Under the pieces are notes generated by a model. That model was not told the DNA's origin, ran no database searches, and was given only the letters and a program-made list of their open reading frames with translations. Below are positions 49,419 to 60,300 of a DNA stretch of 64,000 nucleotides, one piece after another. The stretch lies in assembly GCF_001640805.2 (NCBI RefSeq), contig NC_066849.1, positions 24,860,250-24,924,249 on the forward strand. The letters are read 5' to 3'. The translations under genes and the position numbers were made by a program. Numbering within the stretch: position 1 is the first letter of the stretch; each line of letters begins with the position of its first letter. The stretch comes from Lates calcarifer. Lineage: Eukaryota; Chordata; Actinopteri; Centropomidae.

Positions 49419-50330
49419 AGCTGTAATGTTGAATATTTATCGGTGTTTTCATTGTTAAACTGACGATGAGGAATAGGTAGTAGTGTATTGATCACTGTCC
49501 TTTGTATGTTTCTCTTTGCCTTCCACCAGGTGTCACCACTTGATTTCTCGACATCGTCCACGATGGCAGAGACATGGTCCATGATCGGAGAGACACTGTT
49601 GAGGATGAGGGAGACATTGTCCACGATCAGGGACATTGTCCATGATCACAGAGACCTTGTCAAAGATGAGAGAGACGTTGTCCATGATCAGAGACACTGT
49701 CCCATGCTTCGTAGAGACCTTGCGATAGAATCGGCGGAGACGGGGGTCACCGATTTGACGGCACTGCCCGCGATCATGGACATTGTTAATGATCACAGAG
49801 ACACCGTCGATGATCTCAGAGACATCGTCCACGATCACAAAGACATAGTCCATGATTGCAGAGACATTGTCCATAATCTCAGAGACATTGTCCGCGATCA
49901 CAGAGACGTAGTCCACGATCGCAGAGGTGTAGTCCATAATCACAGAGTCTTCGTACAATGAAGAAGTTCTTTGAGACAAGGACAGAGGCCTCCAGGTAAT
50001 TCGCAAACAGCTTTACATCAACTGTCCAACACAGAGCACTGACATTAAACTTTTTGTCAAAAAATAGACTTAATCCATTAGTGAAGTATATTTACACAGT
50101 TCATGCCAGAACAGTTCAAAGTCTTTCAGTTATAGAAATATAATTATGAAAGAAACACTTGAAATGTCTGAATGGAGTTTGCATCACTAAAAGTTTTGTG
50201 TAAATTTAGAAATAATATGTGATATGAAAGTAATGGTAAAAATAATCTAATATCCAAGGTTATACTAATCAGTAATATAAAAGTGATTTGTAAGTAGTAG
50301 TAATCTAACGTAAAGGTGAAAATGTCACTG
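49419..50330 (+). repeat. Tandem block 3 (truncated) with cassette exon 49530-49995
   Basis: The start and the 466-nt exon match blocks 1 and 2 almost base for base. After about 50160 the spacer is shortened and runs directly into the expanded minisatellite, so the block has no complete right end. Confidence 0.85.
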
Positions 50331-51935
50331 TACAGTAAGGCGTCAAAAATGGTAAAAAAGAAAAAAAAATTATACGATAAGAACCAATCAAAAAATGTGA
50401 AAAATGCTTGAAAAATGTCATAGTATAGCATGGCGTCATACCTTATCAAAAAATGTCAAAGTATAATAAGGCATGAAAAATGGTCAGAAAAGGTAACAGT
50501 AAGGTGTCAATAATGGTCAAAAGAAGTCATAGTATAGTAAGGCATGAAAAATGGTCGAAAAAAGTCAGTACAGTAAGGCATGAAAAATGGTCGAAAAATG
50601 TCATAGTATAGTAAAGCATCAAAAACTGAAAAAATGTCATAGTACAGTAAGGCATGAAAAATGGTTAAAAAATGTTGTAGTATAGTAAGGCATGAAAAGT
50701 GGTCGAAAATTGTCATGGTCTAGTATGGCGTCAAAAATGTTACAATATAGTAAGGCTTCAAAAATTGTAAAAAAGAAAAAAAAAATGTCACAGGATAGTA
50801 AGGCTTCCAAAAACGTCAAAAAAATCATACTATTGTAAAGCTTCCAAAACTATCAAAAAAGTCATAGTATAGTAAAGCATCAAAAACTCTGAAAAAATGT
50901 CATAGTACAGTAAGGCATGAAAAATGGTCAAAAAAAGTCGTAGTATAGTAAGGCATGAAAAACTGTCATAGTATAGTAAAGCTTCAAAAATGGTCAAAAA
51001 ATGTCATAGTATGGTCAAAAACATCAAAAATATAATAATATAGTAAGCATGAAAAATGGTCAAAAAATGTCATAGTACAGTAAAGCTTCAAAAACGGTCA
51101 AAAAATATCACAGTATAGTATGGCGTGAAAAATGGTCAAAAAATGTCATAGTATAGTATGACGTCAAAAAACATGAAAAAATGTCATAGTATAGTATGGT
51201 GTCAAAAACCATCCAAAAATGTCATAGTATAGTATGGTGTCAAAAACCATCAAAAAATGTCATATTATAGTATCGTGTCAAAAACGGTCAAAAAATGTCA
51301 CAGTATAGTATGGTGTCAAAAACCATCCAAAAATGTCATATATACTATCGTGTCAAAAACGGTCAAAAATATCACAGTATAGTATGGGTGTCAAAAACAT
51401 GAAAAAATGTCATAGTATAGTATAGTGTGAAAAATGGTCAAAAAATTTCATAGTATAGTATGGCGTCAAAAATTCATAGTATAATATGGTGTCCAAAATG
51501 GTCAAAAATGTCATAGTATAGTATGGCGTCAAAAAACATGAACAAATGTCATAGTATGTATGGCTCAAAAATGGTCAAAAATGTCATAGTATAAATGGCG
51601 TCAAAAATGGTCAAAAAAATGTCATAGTATAATATGGCGTCAAAACAAAAATGTCAAAAATGGTCAAAAAATGTCATAGTATGCGTCAAAAAATGTCATA
51701 GTATATATGAAAATGTCAAAAAATGTCATAGTATGGCGTCAAAAACGGTCAAAAAATGTCATATTATACTATCGTGTCAAAAACGGTCAAAAAATATCAC
51801 AGTATAGTATGGTGTCAAAAAACATGAAAAAATGTCATAGTATAGTATGGTGTCAAAAACCATCAAAAAATGTCATAGTATAATATGGTGTCCAAAATGG
51901 TCAAAAAATGTCATGGTATGACATTTTCTGATATT
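50330..51935. repeat. Minisatellite, about 38-bp degenerate units
   Basis: Some 40 imperfect units run over about 1.6 kb, of the type AAAAATGGTCAAAAAATGTC followed by ATAGTATAGTATGGCGTC. Unit lengths vary and subtypes (ATGGTC, CCATC, AAACATG) alternate. Short seeds of the same motif occur in blocks 1 and 2 (47455-47620, 49000-49135) and again at 52505-52612. Confidence 0.92.
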
Positions 51936-52130
51936 AAACTCATACTATACTGTAATTTGTTTTATTACAACCAACAACAATAGAAAAACTTAGATGTGGT
52001 AATATAGACACTTAAGGGATAATTAATTATTTTTCTCCCTTTTAATATGTGTGTAATCAACTGTTCATTTAATGTTTCAGGGCTTTAAGCTTTGGACAGT
52101 TCTTATGACTAACATGTCTTGTCTTTGCAG

Positions 52131-52250
52131 GAGGAGGAGGAAAAGACTGCATCACCTGAAGAGGACAACAAGATATCTTCCACCTATCCTCATGTGTGCT
52201 TAACACTACACTGAATGTGGACTGAGAGAATAAAACAAAGTGTTTCCAAG
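52131..52250 (+). ncRNA. Candidate last exon of the repeat-bearing locus
   Basis: It starts after the acceptor GTCTTTGCAG with a GAGGAGGAGGAAAAG purine run and contains AATAAA at 52229-52234. The sequence downstream of 52215 is duplicated at 43644-43970. There is no coding similarity. Confidence 0.4.
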
Positions 52251-52768
52251 TGGTCAAACATCTGTCATTATGTTTCCTGTGGTTTGTAAATGAAAATGTT
52301 GTCTAGAACAGAATCAGTTGCAGCTTAACATTTGAGTTGAGTTTCTTTATTTTCAAATTAATGTCACTCAGCTTGCAATGAAAATGTATGATTGAGACTA
52401 AAAACTTTACCTAATATCTGGATACCAGTGACTTCCGCCTACAAGCTGCAACCCTAACCTCTGGCCTTTAGCTAAAAGCCATAACCCTAACCTCCAGCTG
52501 TCATAATATAATAAAGCATCAAAAACTATAAAAAAAAAAATGTCATAGTATAATATGGTGTCCAAAACCATCAAAAATTGTGATAGTATAGTAAGGCATG
52601 AAAAATGGTCAGCTGAGATAATGACAGTCAGACTGAAAAGAAGAAACTAACGCTGACCTTGTGGAAAAGTCTTCACATCCATCTCTTCTCTCTGTGATTT
52701 AACGGTTAAAGTTTGAATCCTGTGGAGAAAAACACAACAAATATTAATATAAAGATGTGACTTTCAAC
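52251..52768. other. Flank of the repeat-bearing locus
   Basis: No gene is seen. The stretch aligns in pieces with 43690-43970 and carries a small patch of the 38-bp minisatellite motif at 52505-52612, which is absent from the 43.9-kb copy. Confidence 0.6.
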
Positions 52769-53252
52769 TAGGGATGGGCATGAATAATCAATTAGTCACA
52801 GTAAAAATAGTTGACATTTATTTTTAAGAATCAACTAATTTTAATTTGACTAATTTTGAATTAGGTGGTGGTGGGAAGAGATTTATTTTTTACTTTATTG
52901 AGACGTGGAACTAATGATTATGGTTTATACTGTTTCTGTCTGAGCGCTGCATCACTGCTGCATCTCACTCTTTACGGTGCAAGCAAAAGACAGAGGGGAA
53001 GGGGTCAGTGTCACAGCACAGATGAGACACACTGCTGAGAACATTGCTGCTAATCTGAGGCCTGCTGTTGATGAATGGGGCTTGGGAGGTAAAGTTATTA
53101 CATCTGTACACTACACTGCAAAAACCATGACTCGACATGACAACATATTATTTTAGTCTGGGTGGAGGTTACGTGTTAACAATGACATGACTAATCGACT
53201 TAAATTGGCTTGATTAATCAACTTCAAAAAGTCATTAAAATGCCCATCTCTA
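52769..53252. mobile_element. Non-autonomous hAT-like DNA transposon, 484 bp
   Basis: The ends are inverted: TAGGGATGGGCAT at the left and ATGCCCATCTCTA at the right (12 of 13 pairs). The flanks CTTTCAAC (52761-52768) and CTTTTAAC (53253-53260) form an 8-bp target-site duplication with one mismatch, the length typical of hAT transposons. Subterminal AATCAATTAGTC and its relatives TTAATCAA and GACTAATCGA extend the inverted symmetry. There is no transposase frame. Confidence 0.85.
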
Positions 53253-53635
53253 CTTTTAACACATCAAAATAAAACACAGAGAGTTTCTGGGTATTGAACT
53301 TTGAACTGTCAAAAGACAGAGAAGTAAAAGACACAAAATCTACAAAGAAACCAGAGTGTGGGCTAAGTGGTTCTAGACTGATCAGAAGCAGTTCAAGAAT
53401 TGAATTTGCTGCATACACAAAGAAAGAAAAACCTACTCTGGAGAACGGACTCCACCAGCTCCTGATATTCACACAACTGTAGTTGTAGTTGTAGTAAATT
53501 TTTTTTCTCCAAAGTCTGTTAAAATTTGAACTACATTTGGTTGATAGAAGCCAAATAAAGCAAAAATGACAGTGTTTCTAGTCTGACACTGAACTGAATA
53601 AATTCTTCACATCTTAATGATTTACTGTACTAATG

Positions 53636-53890
53636 AGAAAGAAAGAGAGAGGAGGGAGAGCGAGAATGAGACACAGGGAAAAAGAGAGAGGGAGTCAGAG
53701 AAAGAGCAAAAGAGAGAGAATGAGACAGAAAGAAAGGGGTAAGAGAGAGAGACAGAAAAGGTGTGTGAGAGAGAGGGGGAGACAGAGAGAGAAAGCATGA
53801 GAGTGAGTGAGAGAGCAAGGAAGAAAGGAAGAGAGAAAGAGAGACAAGGGACAGAGAGAGAGAATGCATGAGAATTGGGGAGAAAGAATA
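53636..53890. repeat. Purine-only tract (GA-rich), about 250 bp
   Basis: The + strand is almost entirely A and G with scattered T and C (GAGAGAGA, GAAAGAGAGAG). Such polypurine tracts can form triplex DNA. The apparent open frames on the opposite strand, full of Ser, Leu and Phe, are composition artefacts. Confidence 0.85.
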
Positions 53891-53894
53891 AAGC

Positions 53895-54468
53895 AGGGCA
53901 CACACCAAAAGATAATCTCCCCTCCCGATCAATGTCAGCAAAGGCCCGATTATCGGTTGTTTAAACGATTATCTTGCTGGATTCTCCTGTGGTGTGAGGT
54001 GTGTTCAGAATGATTTTAACCTCCCTGATCTGCCCAGAAGACGATCAGGGCCACACCAATAAACATTAAACACGCTCAGTGTTTAAGATTGAAAATCCTG
54101 CTGTGTGGAGAGTACACCGAGGAGAGCCGAGCAAGCACTCTGTGGACTGTCGTGTGGAACGGGGCGTTAGCCAATTAGGAAGCAAGCTGGTTGAAGACGG
54201 AAGCACAAACGAGACACATCGTCGTCCGTCATGTTTATTTACTTTAAAGTCTCATTTGACCGTGCAATATTTTAAGTTTTGAGAGGCAGGACTTTGGTTG
54301 TGGGTGGATAGAATCTGTTTGTGTCAGGTATGCCATGTTGGTCTTCTCGTTGCACACCACTCTATAAGAACAAAATTGTGAAGTCTGACATTATTCGTCG
54401 TCATGTGGGTGGTCTCTCAAATTTTCTAAATCAGTAAGATTTTAAAAATCTTTTGGTGTGTGCCAGGC
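53895..54468. mobile_element. Non-autonomous DNA transposon with about 17-bp inverted ends
   Basis: The left end GGCACACACCAAAAGAT (starting 53897) is matched by the reverse complement at 54449-54465, with further partial symmetry outside (AAGC on both sides). About 540 bp of internal sequence has no coding capacity. No clear target-site duplication is seen, so the superfamily is not assigned. Confidence 0.7.
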
Positions 54469-54589
54469 TTAAGAGACCGAGGGAATGAGACAGTGAAAGA
54501 CAGAGAGAGAGAGAGAGAGAGCTGATTAACTATGTAAATAAACTTTAATAATGAGTTAAGTATTTTTGTGACAGATCAAACTATTCAGA

Positions 54590-56760
54590 CAGTTTAATGT
54601 CAGTGCTCTGTGTTGGACAGTTGATGTAAAGCTGTTTGTGAATTACCTGATTACCTGGAGGCCTCTGTCCTGCTCTCAAAGAACTTCTTCACTGGACAAA
54701 GACTCCATGCAATCGTGGACGAAGTGGAAATAAAAAGAGAAATATGCAAAGGAAAATGATCAATACACTATGACCTATTCCTTATCAACAGTTTAACCAC
54801 AAAACACACATAAATATTCAACATTACAGGAGTGTCTCATAAAATGGGTTGTTTACTGTCACATATGACAAAAAAGGCATCACATCAATAGCAATAAATA
54901 TTTAGGGAAACATTTACTAAAATGATTATCTTAAATTTCTATATTAATTGTTTACTAACTAATTAGTTGAGGAATCATGTATATTACTGTGAACTGCATA
55001 ATAAAAACCTTAAGTAAATTTTTGAAAACAGGATTTTAACCTGTGGTATTTTTAATTATACTTCAGTCCACAGGCAGAAAATAAACTGACAAGTATTCAG
55101 AGTTTTTGAAAATCATTATAACTAGTACTATTTTCTGACAATTTATACACAAAAATAATCAGATATTCTATGTAATATTCTATACTAAACTATATACCAG
55201 TGATTTAAACACTAAAACTGTTACTAACATTAATAATTCAGATCATAAATCACATTTTTTCAGACTGGGTAAATCTTTAGGACACATATCTGCTTGGTCT
55301 GTAAGGTGAGAGCTGGTGTTTCTGTCCAGGCTGCAGCAGCTGAACCAGTAAACCTGGAAAACACAGGTACAACACTTGAAAAACAAATAATCTAGCTAAT
55401 AAAGAATAGTTCACCTCCAAAACCCGAACAGTGTAGAAGAATACGACACTGAAAACTAGAACTAGAAGCACTAGAACCTTGACAATCACACAGTTTTGAG
55501 GTGAATAAATTAATTGTTACTACAATATGATTGTATTGTATACAGAGAGAAAAGCCGTTTTTACAATAGCTTTTATAATAATTTGTAACAGTAATCTCAG
55601 CTCCATACACTGTGACCTACTCTTGAGGCTTAAAACCTGTGGAGGAGTAGAGTTAAAATCTAGTTTCCAAGCTTGTATTTAACACAAAACTGAACTCAAT
55701 AAAGTCTCAAGTTGCCACAAACAATTTTTTAATCAATAATATACACAACAGGGGATCAATGGATGGCTATGGACAGATTACAACCACAAAGCTACAAAGT
55801 CACACAAAATGACACAAATGGGCAACAAACTGAGTCCTAATATGATCACAATGAGATGCTTAACTGCCACACTGAAACATTAAATGACCTGGAATAGACA
55901 CAAAATTACACACAAAACAAAAACAATGCAAAATAACCACAAGGAAGCTGACCCCAAGTAGATGTAAAACAGCCAGCTCGAGACAGAAAATGTTCACATC
56001 GACATGATAATCCGCCATAAACTGACTTAAAACGGCAACCGGAACTGTACACAGACTACTAAATAGTTACCACCCTCCACAACTCATGCCATGGACACTT
56101 TAGTCACAGAAACACAAACATAGTTTAACCCACGCAAATAAAAACGACGACAGAAAGGAGGGGGCATCATTAAATGATAAGACTAATGCTAACGCTCGAT
56201 GCTAATGCTAACACCCAGGTGTAAAAACAGCCAGATAGAGACACAAAATGATATAAAAATGATCACAGATAGCCACAAACCGGTGACAACGACATGATAA
56301 TCTATCATAAACTGAGTTACAATGACCAGGGTTGAACAGAGTGACAAAGAGACGCAGTATGTTGGTAAAGTGAAAACAAATACAAACAGGGATTTACACA
56401 TACTACTAAGAAATCATTGTTATAATCCGTCCACGTTAGGCGCCCACAACTCACGCCAGGGACGCCTCAGTCAAAGACACACAAACACACTCTTACCCTA
56501 ACGCTAGCCACTAACTGTTTACCTTAACTTGGTGCTTCAGGTGTGTTCAGCGTCCAATACCACTGGTGTTCGACAAAAAATCAGCTCCAGAGTTTGTTTT
56601 AGCATCCAGACCTCTCTGGTAACGACGTTTTCTCACAGCACTAGCAAACAGAAGCAATGTTTTAGACTTGGTTTAAATCTGCTTCCCAACTTCCTCTCTC
56701 CGCCTCTCTGCGCTCCTCCCTCAAGGTTATGGCCAATGGCGAGGCACGACACCATCGATG
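54590..56760 (-). pseudogene. Inverted, diverged copy of the repeat-bearing locus
   Basis: Reading the minus strand, the order is promoter (56870-56690), exon-1-like sequence (about 56680-56540, with GTCTGGATGCTAAAACAAAC), intron blocks, exon-2-like sequence (55353-55291, acceptor TTTTCCAG), a spacer, and a cassette-exon-like piece (54691-54655, ending CCTCCAG before GTAATC). Matching + strand positions are 44.3, 45.62 and 46.33-46.97 kb. The exon-1 donor reads AAGTTAAGG instead of AAAGGTAAGG, and the exon-2 donor GT reads AT, so normal splicing is doubtful. The cassette exon has one repeat unit or none, compared with about 18 in the + copies. It may be a decayed copy, or a functional relative with other splice sites. 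Confidence 0.6.
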
Positions 56761-56870
56761 ACGACATACGTCAGGAAACATTGGCAGAGAAACGCTCATT
56801 GGTTGGCCGACTCTGGCCCGCCTATCAACCGCCTCTCATTGGCCTTAAAATAGAGAGAAGCCTTAAATGT
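56690..56870 (-). promoter_or_regulatory. Putative promoter of the inverted copy
   Basis: It has four ATTGG/CCAAT motifs (CCAATGGCG, CATTGGCAG, CATTGGTTGG, CATTGGCC) and a CRE-like pair in GATGACGACATACGTCAGG. CpG density is locally high. It aligns in order with 44210-44332. A forward open frame crossing this region (56529-56942) has no recognisable protein similarity and is probably chance. Confidence 0.45.
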
Positions 56871-57397
56871 AAAATGAGATCTGGAGTACAGCCAGTCGGC
56901 TCGTTCATGAGAGCTATGGTAGCGGACTTTTTGGATGTATAATAAGACTTCTACGAAGAAAAGGAAGAATCTGGCAGAACAATAAGAATTATTTTATTTG
57001 GTTCAACATTAAATTGATCAGATGGAAAGATTTTGGGTTTTGAAGATGATTTATTAAATGTCATGGTTTTTCAATAGGATACAATGTTATTTAGTAATTA
57101 CTGAACTGATCATTACCACATTTTTCTTTTACCTGTGGTTACAAATGTATACACAATGAAACAATGTTTTGCAAATATCTGAGATGATCAAGTCCCAGGC
57201 AGAGTTCATGGTTCATGAGAAGGAGTTTGTGAGTCACAGACACCTTTACAAACAGTATGTAGAATAGGTGTATCCCAGTGGAAAGTGCTGAGCAAAGAAG
57301 AGCATGTATCACTTTGTGACTTTAAATGAAGACCAACAGTTCCTGGGAATCAGACCACAGATGGTCTCATGGTGACTTTAGTCCATCTCCGGTCTCT
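56871..57397. other. Intergenic and atpaf1 3' region
   Basis: No separate gene is seen. TTTATT at 57050-57055 (AATAAA on the minus strand) is a possible atpaf1 poly(A) signal. Confidence 0.4.
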
Positions 57398-60300
57398 CTA
57401 CAATCCTCCAGGGGCCACTGCTGGCCCCAAACCACTCTGTTCCAGCTCGGCTATCACTGACATGTGTTTGAAGTCCACAGGGTGGTGGTTAAATGTCTCC
57501 ACCAATCGGTATGTTTCCTGCCTCTGCGTGCCGTAGAACAGCTGCACCTGATTGGCCAAGCACTGAGCCTGGTGGACAGTCTGAGGGGAAGTGGAAGGAC
57601 AGACTTTAAATATACAGACAATGTTCAACTTGCCTTGATGTCCAGCTGTGGTATAATACATGGCCAAAAGTATACAGACATCCACACATTACACCCATAA
57701 GTGAACATGATTCAAAGCTGTAGACATTAATAAACAGGATGTACAAGACTTTCCACAAGAGGATGGAACCTGGACTGTATGTGAACCAGATTTTGTGGAC
57801 CATATGTGATCTGTAAATAGCGACAAAAGGTGTGCAAAACACCTACCAAGGGCTGTTAATTAGGGTGTGGCTTGTAGTGAGGTGAGTCCATGCAGGTAAA
57901 GGACTTACTATAAACTTGGGGTCCATCTCAGCCGTCATGAGGACCACACCCTTCTCCTCCTTCAGGTCTGGGTAGTGGTAGAGGATCAGCTGACTGGGAG
58001 CATTCTCGCCCAGCGTCTGGACACAACAGAAAGAAGAAAACTGTGAGTTACACCTCCAGGTAACAAGAGCTAAATGTCTTACTTATGTACAAAGTTCATA
58101 AATTCATTGCACATTATATATATTATACAGATTTTAACAATTAAAATTCCCTAAAATCCCAAAAGATCTGCTGTTTTTATGAGTTGCTTTGTAACAATAT
58201 TTGGAATAGTAAACCATAAAATAGCTCTGTAATAATATAGACATTTCTAATGGACAGTTTTGGTATTAAATTAAGTATTTACTTAGTTTCTTTCCCCAGA
58301 ATAACTTTTGATATGATGTTTCCAAACTTTGAGCAGTTCCAAAGACTTTAAAATGATTTTTCAGAAATGTGTTTGAACTGTTAAATTAGAGTCTCACTGT
58401 ATCTGCAAAAAACACCTGGACATGTCAGACTGGTGCCAAATGAAGATCTGCTTTAACTGCCTTGACATGACAGACAAACATTTGGATTTGTGCTCAGTAT
58501 AAAAATGTAATTCATAACTTTATGAGCATTCAAATTGTGGCACAGAGGACAAATCTTTTGTTGCATTTGAGAAGTTGTTTCACCTCACAGTGAAAATATT
58601 ATCAACAGTCTGTGTAACATGAACTTAAAAGTCATTTAGTAAAAAGATGAAGTTTGCAAGCATTTGCACTGTCAGCTGGTTGATTGTTAATGTTTCTTCC
58701 CCAGCAGGATGTGAACATGTCAGTGTGCAGCAGTTTACCTGGACGTTGATGAGGGAGGTGAAGTGTAGCTCGTGTCCAGACCACTGACCCACATAGAACT
58801 CATAACCCTCCTTCTGAGGCAAAGCGTAGAGGAACTGAGGGAAAGCACAGAGAGAGATGTCACCATGTTGATGAGAGGAAAACTGGCTGGTTTATTGGAG
58901 GTACTTCATGATCGGATTATTAATAATTTGCTCTAATGATTTCAAGTGTCAGTCATCTGGTGGTTTGCAGCTATTTAGGCAGAACCTATGTTTTCCTTGT
59001 GGAGCAGAATAACTGTTGTGTTGGTTCTAATGACAGACTGATGATCTCAGTCTTCCAGTTTAGTTTCTGCAGCATTTCATGAACAGACTGAGCAGCAGGG
59101 ATCTTACCATGGGACAGGACTTTGACCTGCTGAAGATCATCTCATATATCTGTGTCTGTAAAAGACAGGAAGACAGGTTATTAACAGACATGATAATGTG
59201 AACACTGTTTGACTGTTTTACTACAAATGTAATTATAAATCACACACAACTATAAGCATGTCAAGGATGACACAAGTCCATCACTTATTTCCATTGTGGA
59301 CGTTAATATAAAGATAGCAAAGAGTTACTGTTTAAGACATGAGCTCAACTTTGTAAACTCTGTTTAAGCACAGAAGAAAAAACATATAAAGAAAATCAGT
59401 AAATAAAATAATGTTAAATGTTTGTTGACTCTGAGTCACAGTATGCTGTTCTCTGGTGTGAAACTCACTGGGATGACGGCGCTGATTGTGTCCTTCGTTG
59501 AATAATATTTCATCCACAGCTGAGAAAAGAAAACACAAGGTCAAAACACGAAACAGCTCCAGCTACCACAATAAACCACATTACAGGAAGTGATTAAATT
59601 AGAGTACGGCTCATGTGCACTGACAATTGACCTCATCCCCACAGGCTCACCTCTGCGATCTCCTCGCCCGTCTTGTCCTGGATCATTTCCATGTTGAGGA
59701 TGGAGCCCAGTGTCTGAACAATAGGAAAATACACAGTCTGCAATTACACACTTCATCATTATCACACAGGGATCATTCATTCCGTTTCCTTTAAAAAGGT
59801 ACAGCCACTATTTAGACTAAGATTTAGAGGATACACAACCACATCAGCCATCCTTCAACAGGACAGGACTGTAAGATCAATACAGAGCTACAAGAACAGA
59901 AAGTTCACCAGTGACAATTCATCACTTCAGTAAAAATTCAGTTTGTTCAGTATTATTTTTTAATCATTTATAAAATAAAAATAAATGTAAAACCCTTTAA
60001 TATAAGTGAAAGTAATTCATCTGCTCCTGCTTTCATCTCACCTTGTTCTTTGTGAAGCCTCCAGATGCTCCATCACCAGCAGCCATCTTGTCCCGTTTAT
60101 CCAACTGTCAAAGATTCACACAACACAAGTCACAACACACCCATACAACTGCGCTGGAGAGGCTGATGAAACCACAGAAACACGGTCTCTGACCCTTTTA
60201 CATTACGTTAGTAATGAGAATGGGTTCTAGGCATGGGCCAGAGAAAGAATTCATCTTAGAGCTTTGATCGCAATACCAGAATTCTGTGAAACCATGACAG

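Larger units (their letters stand above)
44290..52250 (+). ncRNA. Unrecognised spliced locus with triplicated repeat exon (putative lncRNA)
   Basis: Candidate exons are exon 1 ending 44477 (donor GTAAGG), exon 2 45623-45684 (acceptor TTTTCCAG, donor GTATGT), cassette exons 46437-46902, 48013-48480 and 49530-49995 (acceptor CCACCAG, donor GTAATT), and a last exon from 52131 (acceptor TTTGCAG) with AATAAA at 52229-52234. The same exon 1, exon 2 and cassette-exon order appears in an inverted copy at 54.6-56.8 kb, which supports real exon structure. No long frame joins the exons: exon 1 has a 41-codon ORF that stops 19 nt before its donor. The cassette exons are open on both strands, but copy 2 carries a 2-nt insertion that breaks the frame. 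A non-coding RNA is the simplest reading. Transcription itself is inferred, and the start site and exon usage are unknown. Confidence 0.45.

Noticed and set aside
53622..53941. Ser/Leu/Phe-rich reverse ORFs resembling membrane proteins
   Set aside because: They are translations of the complement of a polypurine tract and carry no real sequence information.
56529..56942. 137-codon forward ORF over the inverted-copy promoter
   Set aside because: It crosses sequence homologous to exon 1 and promoter DNA of the + locus, where no equivalent frame exists. No domain was recognised.
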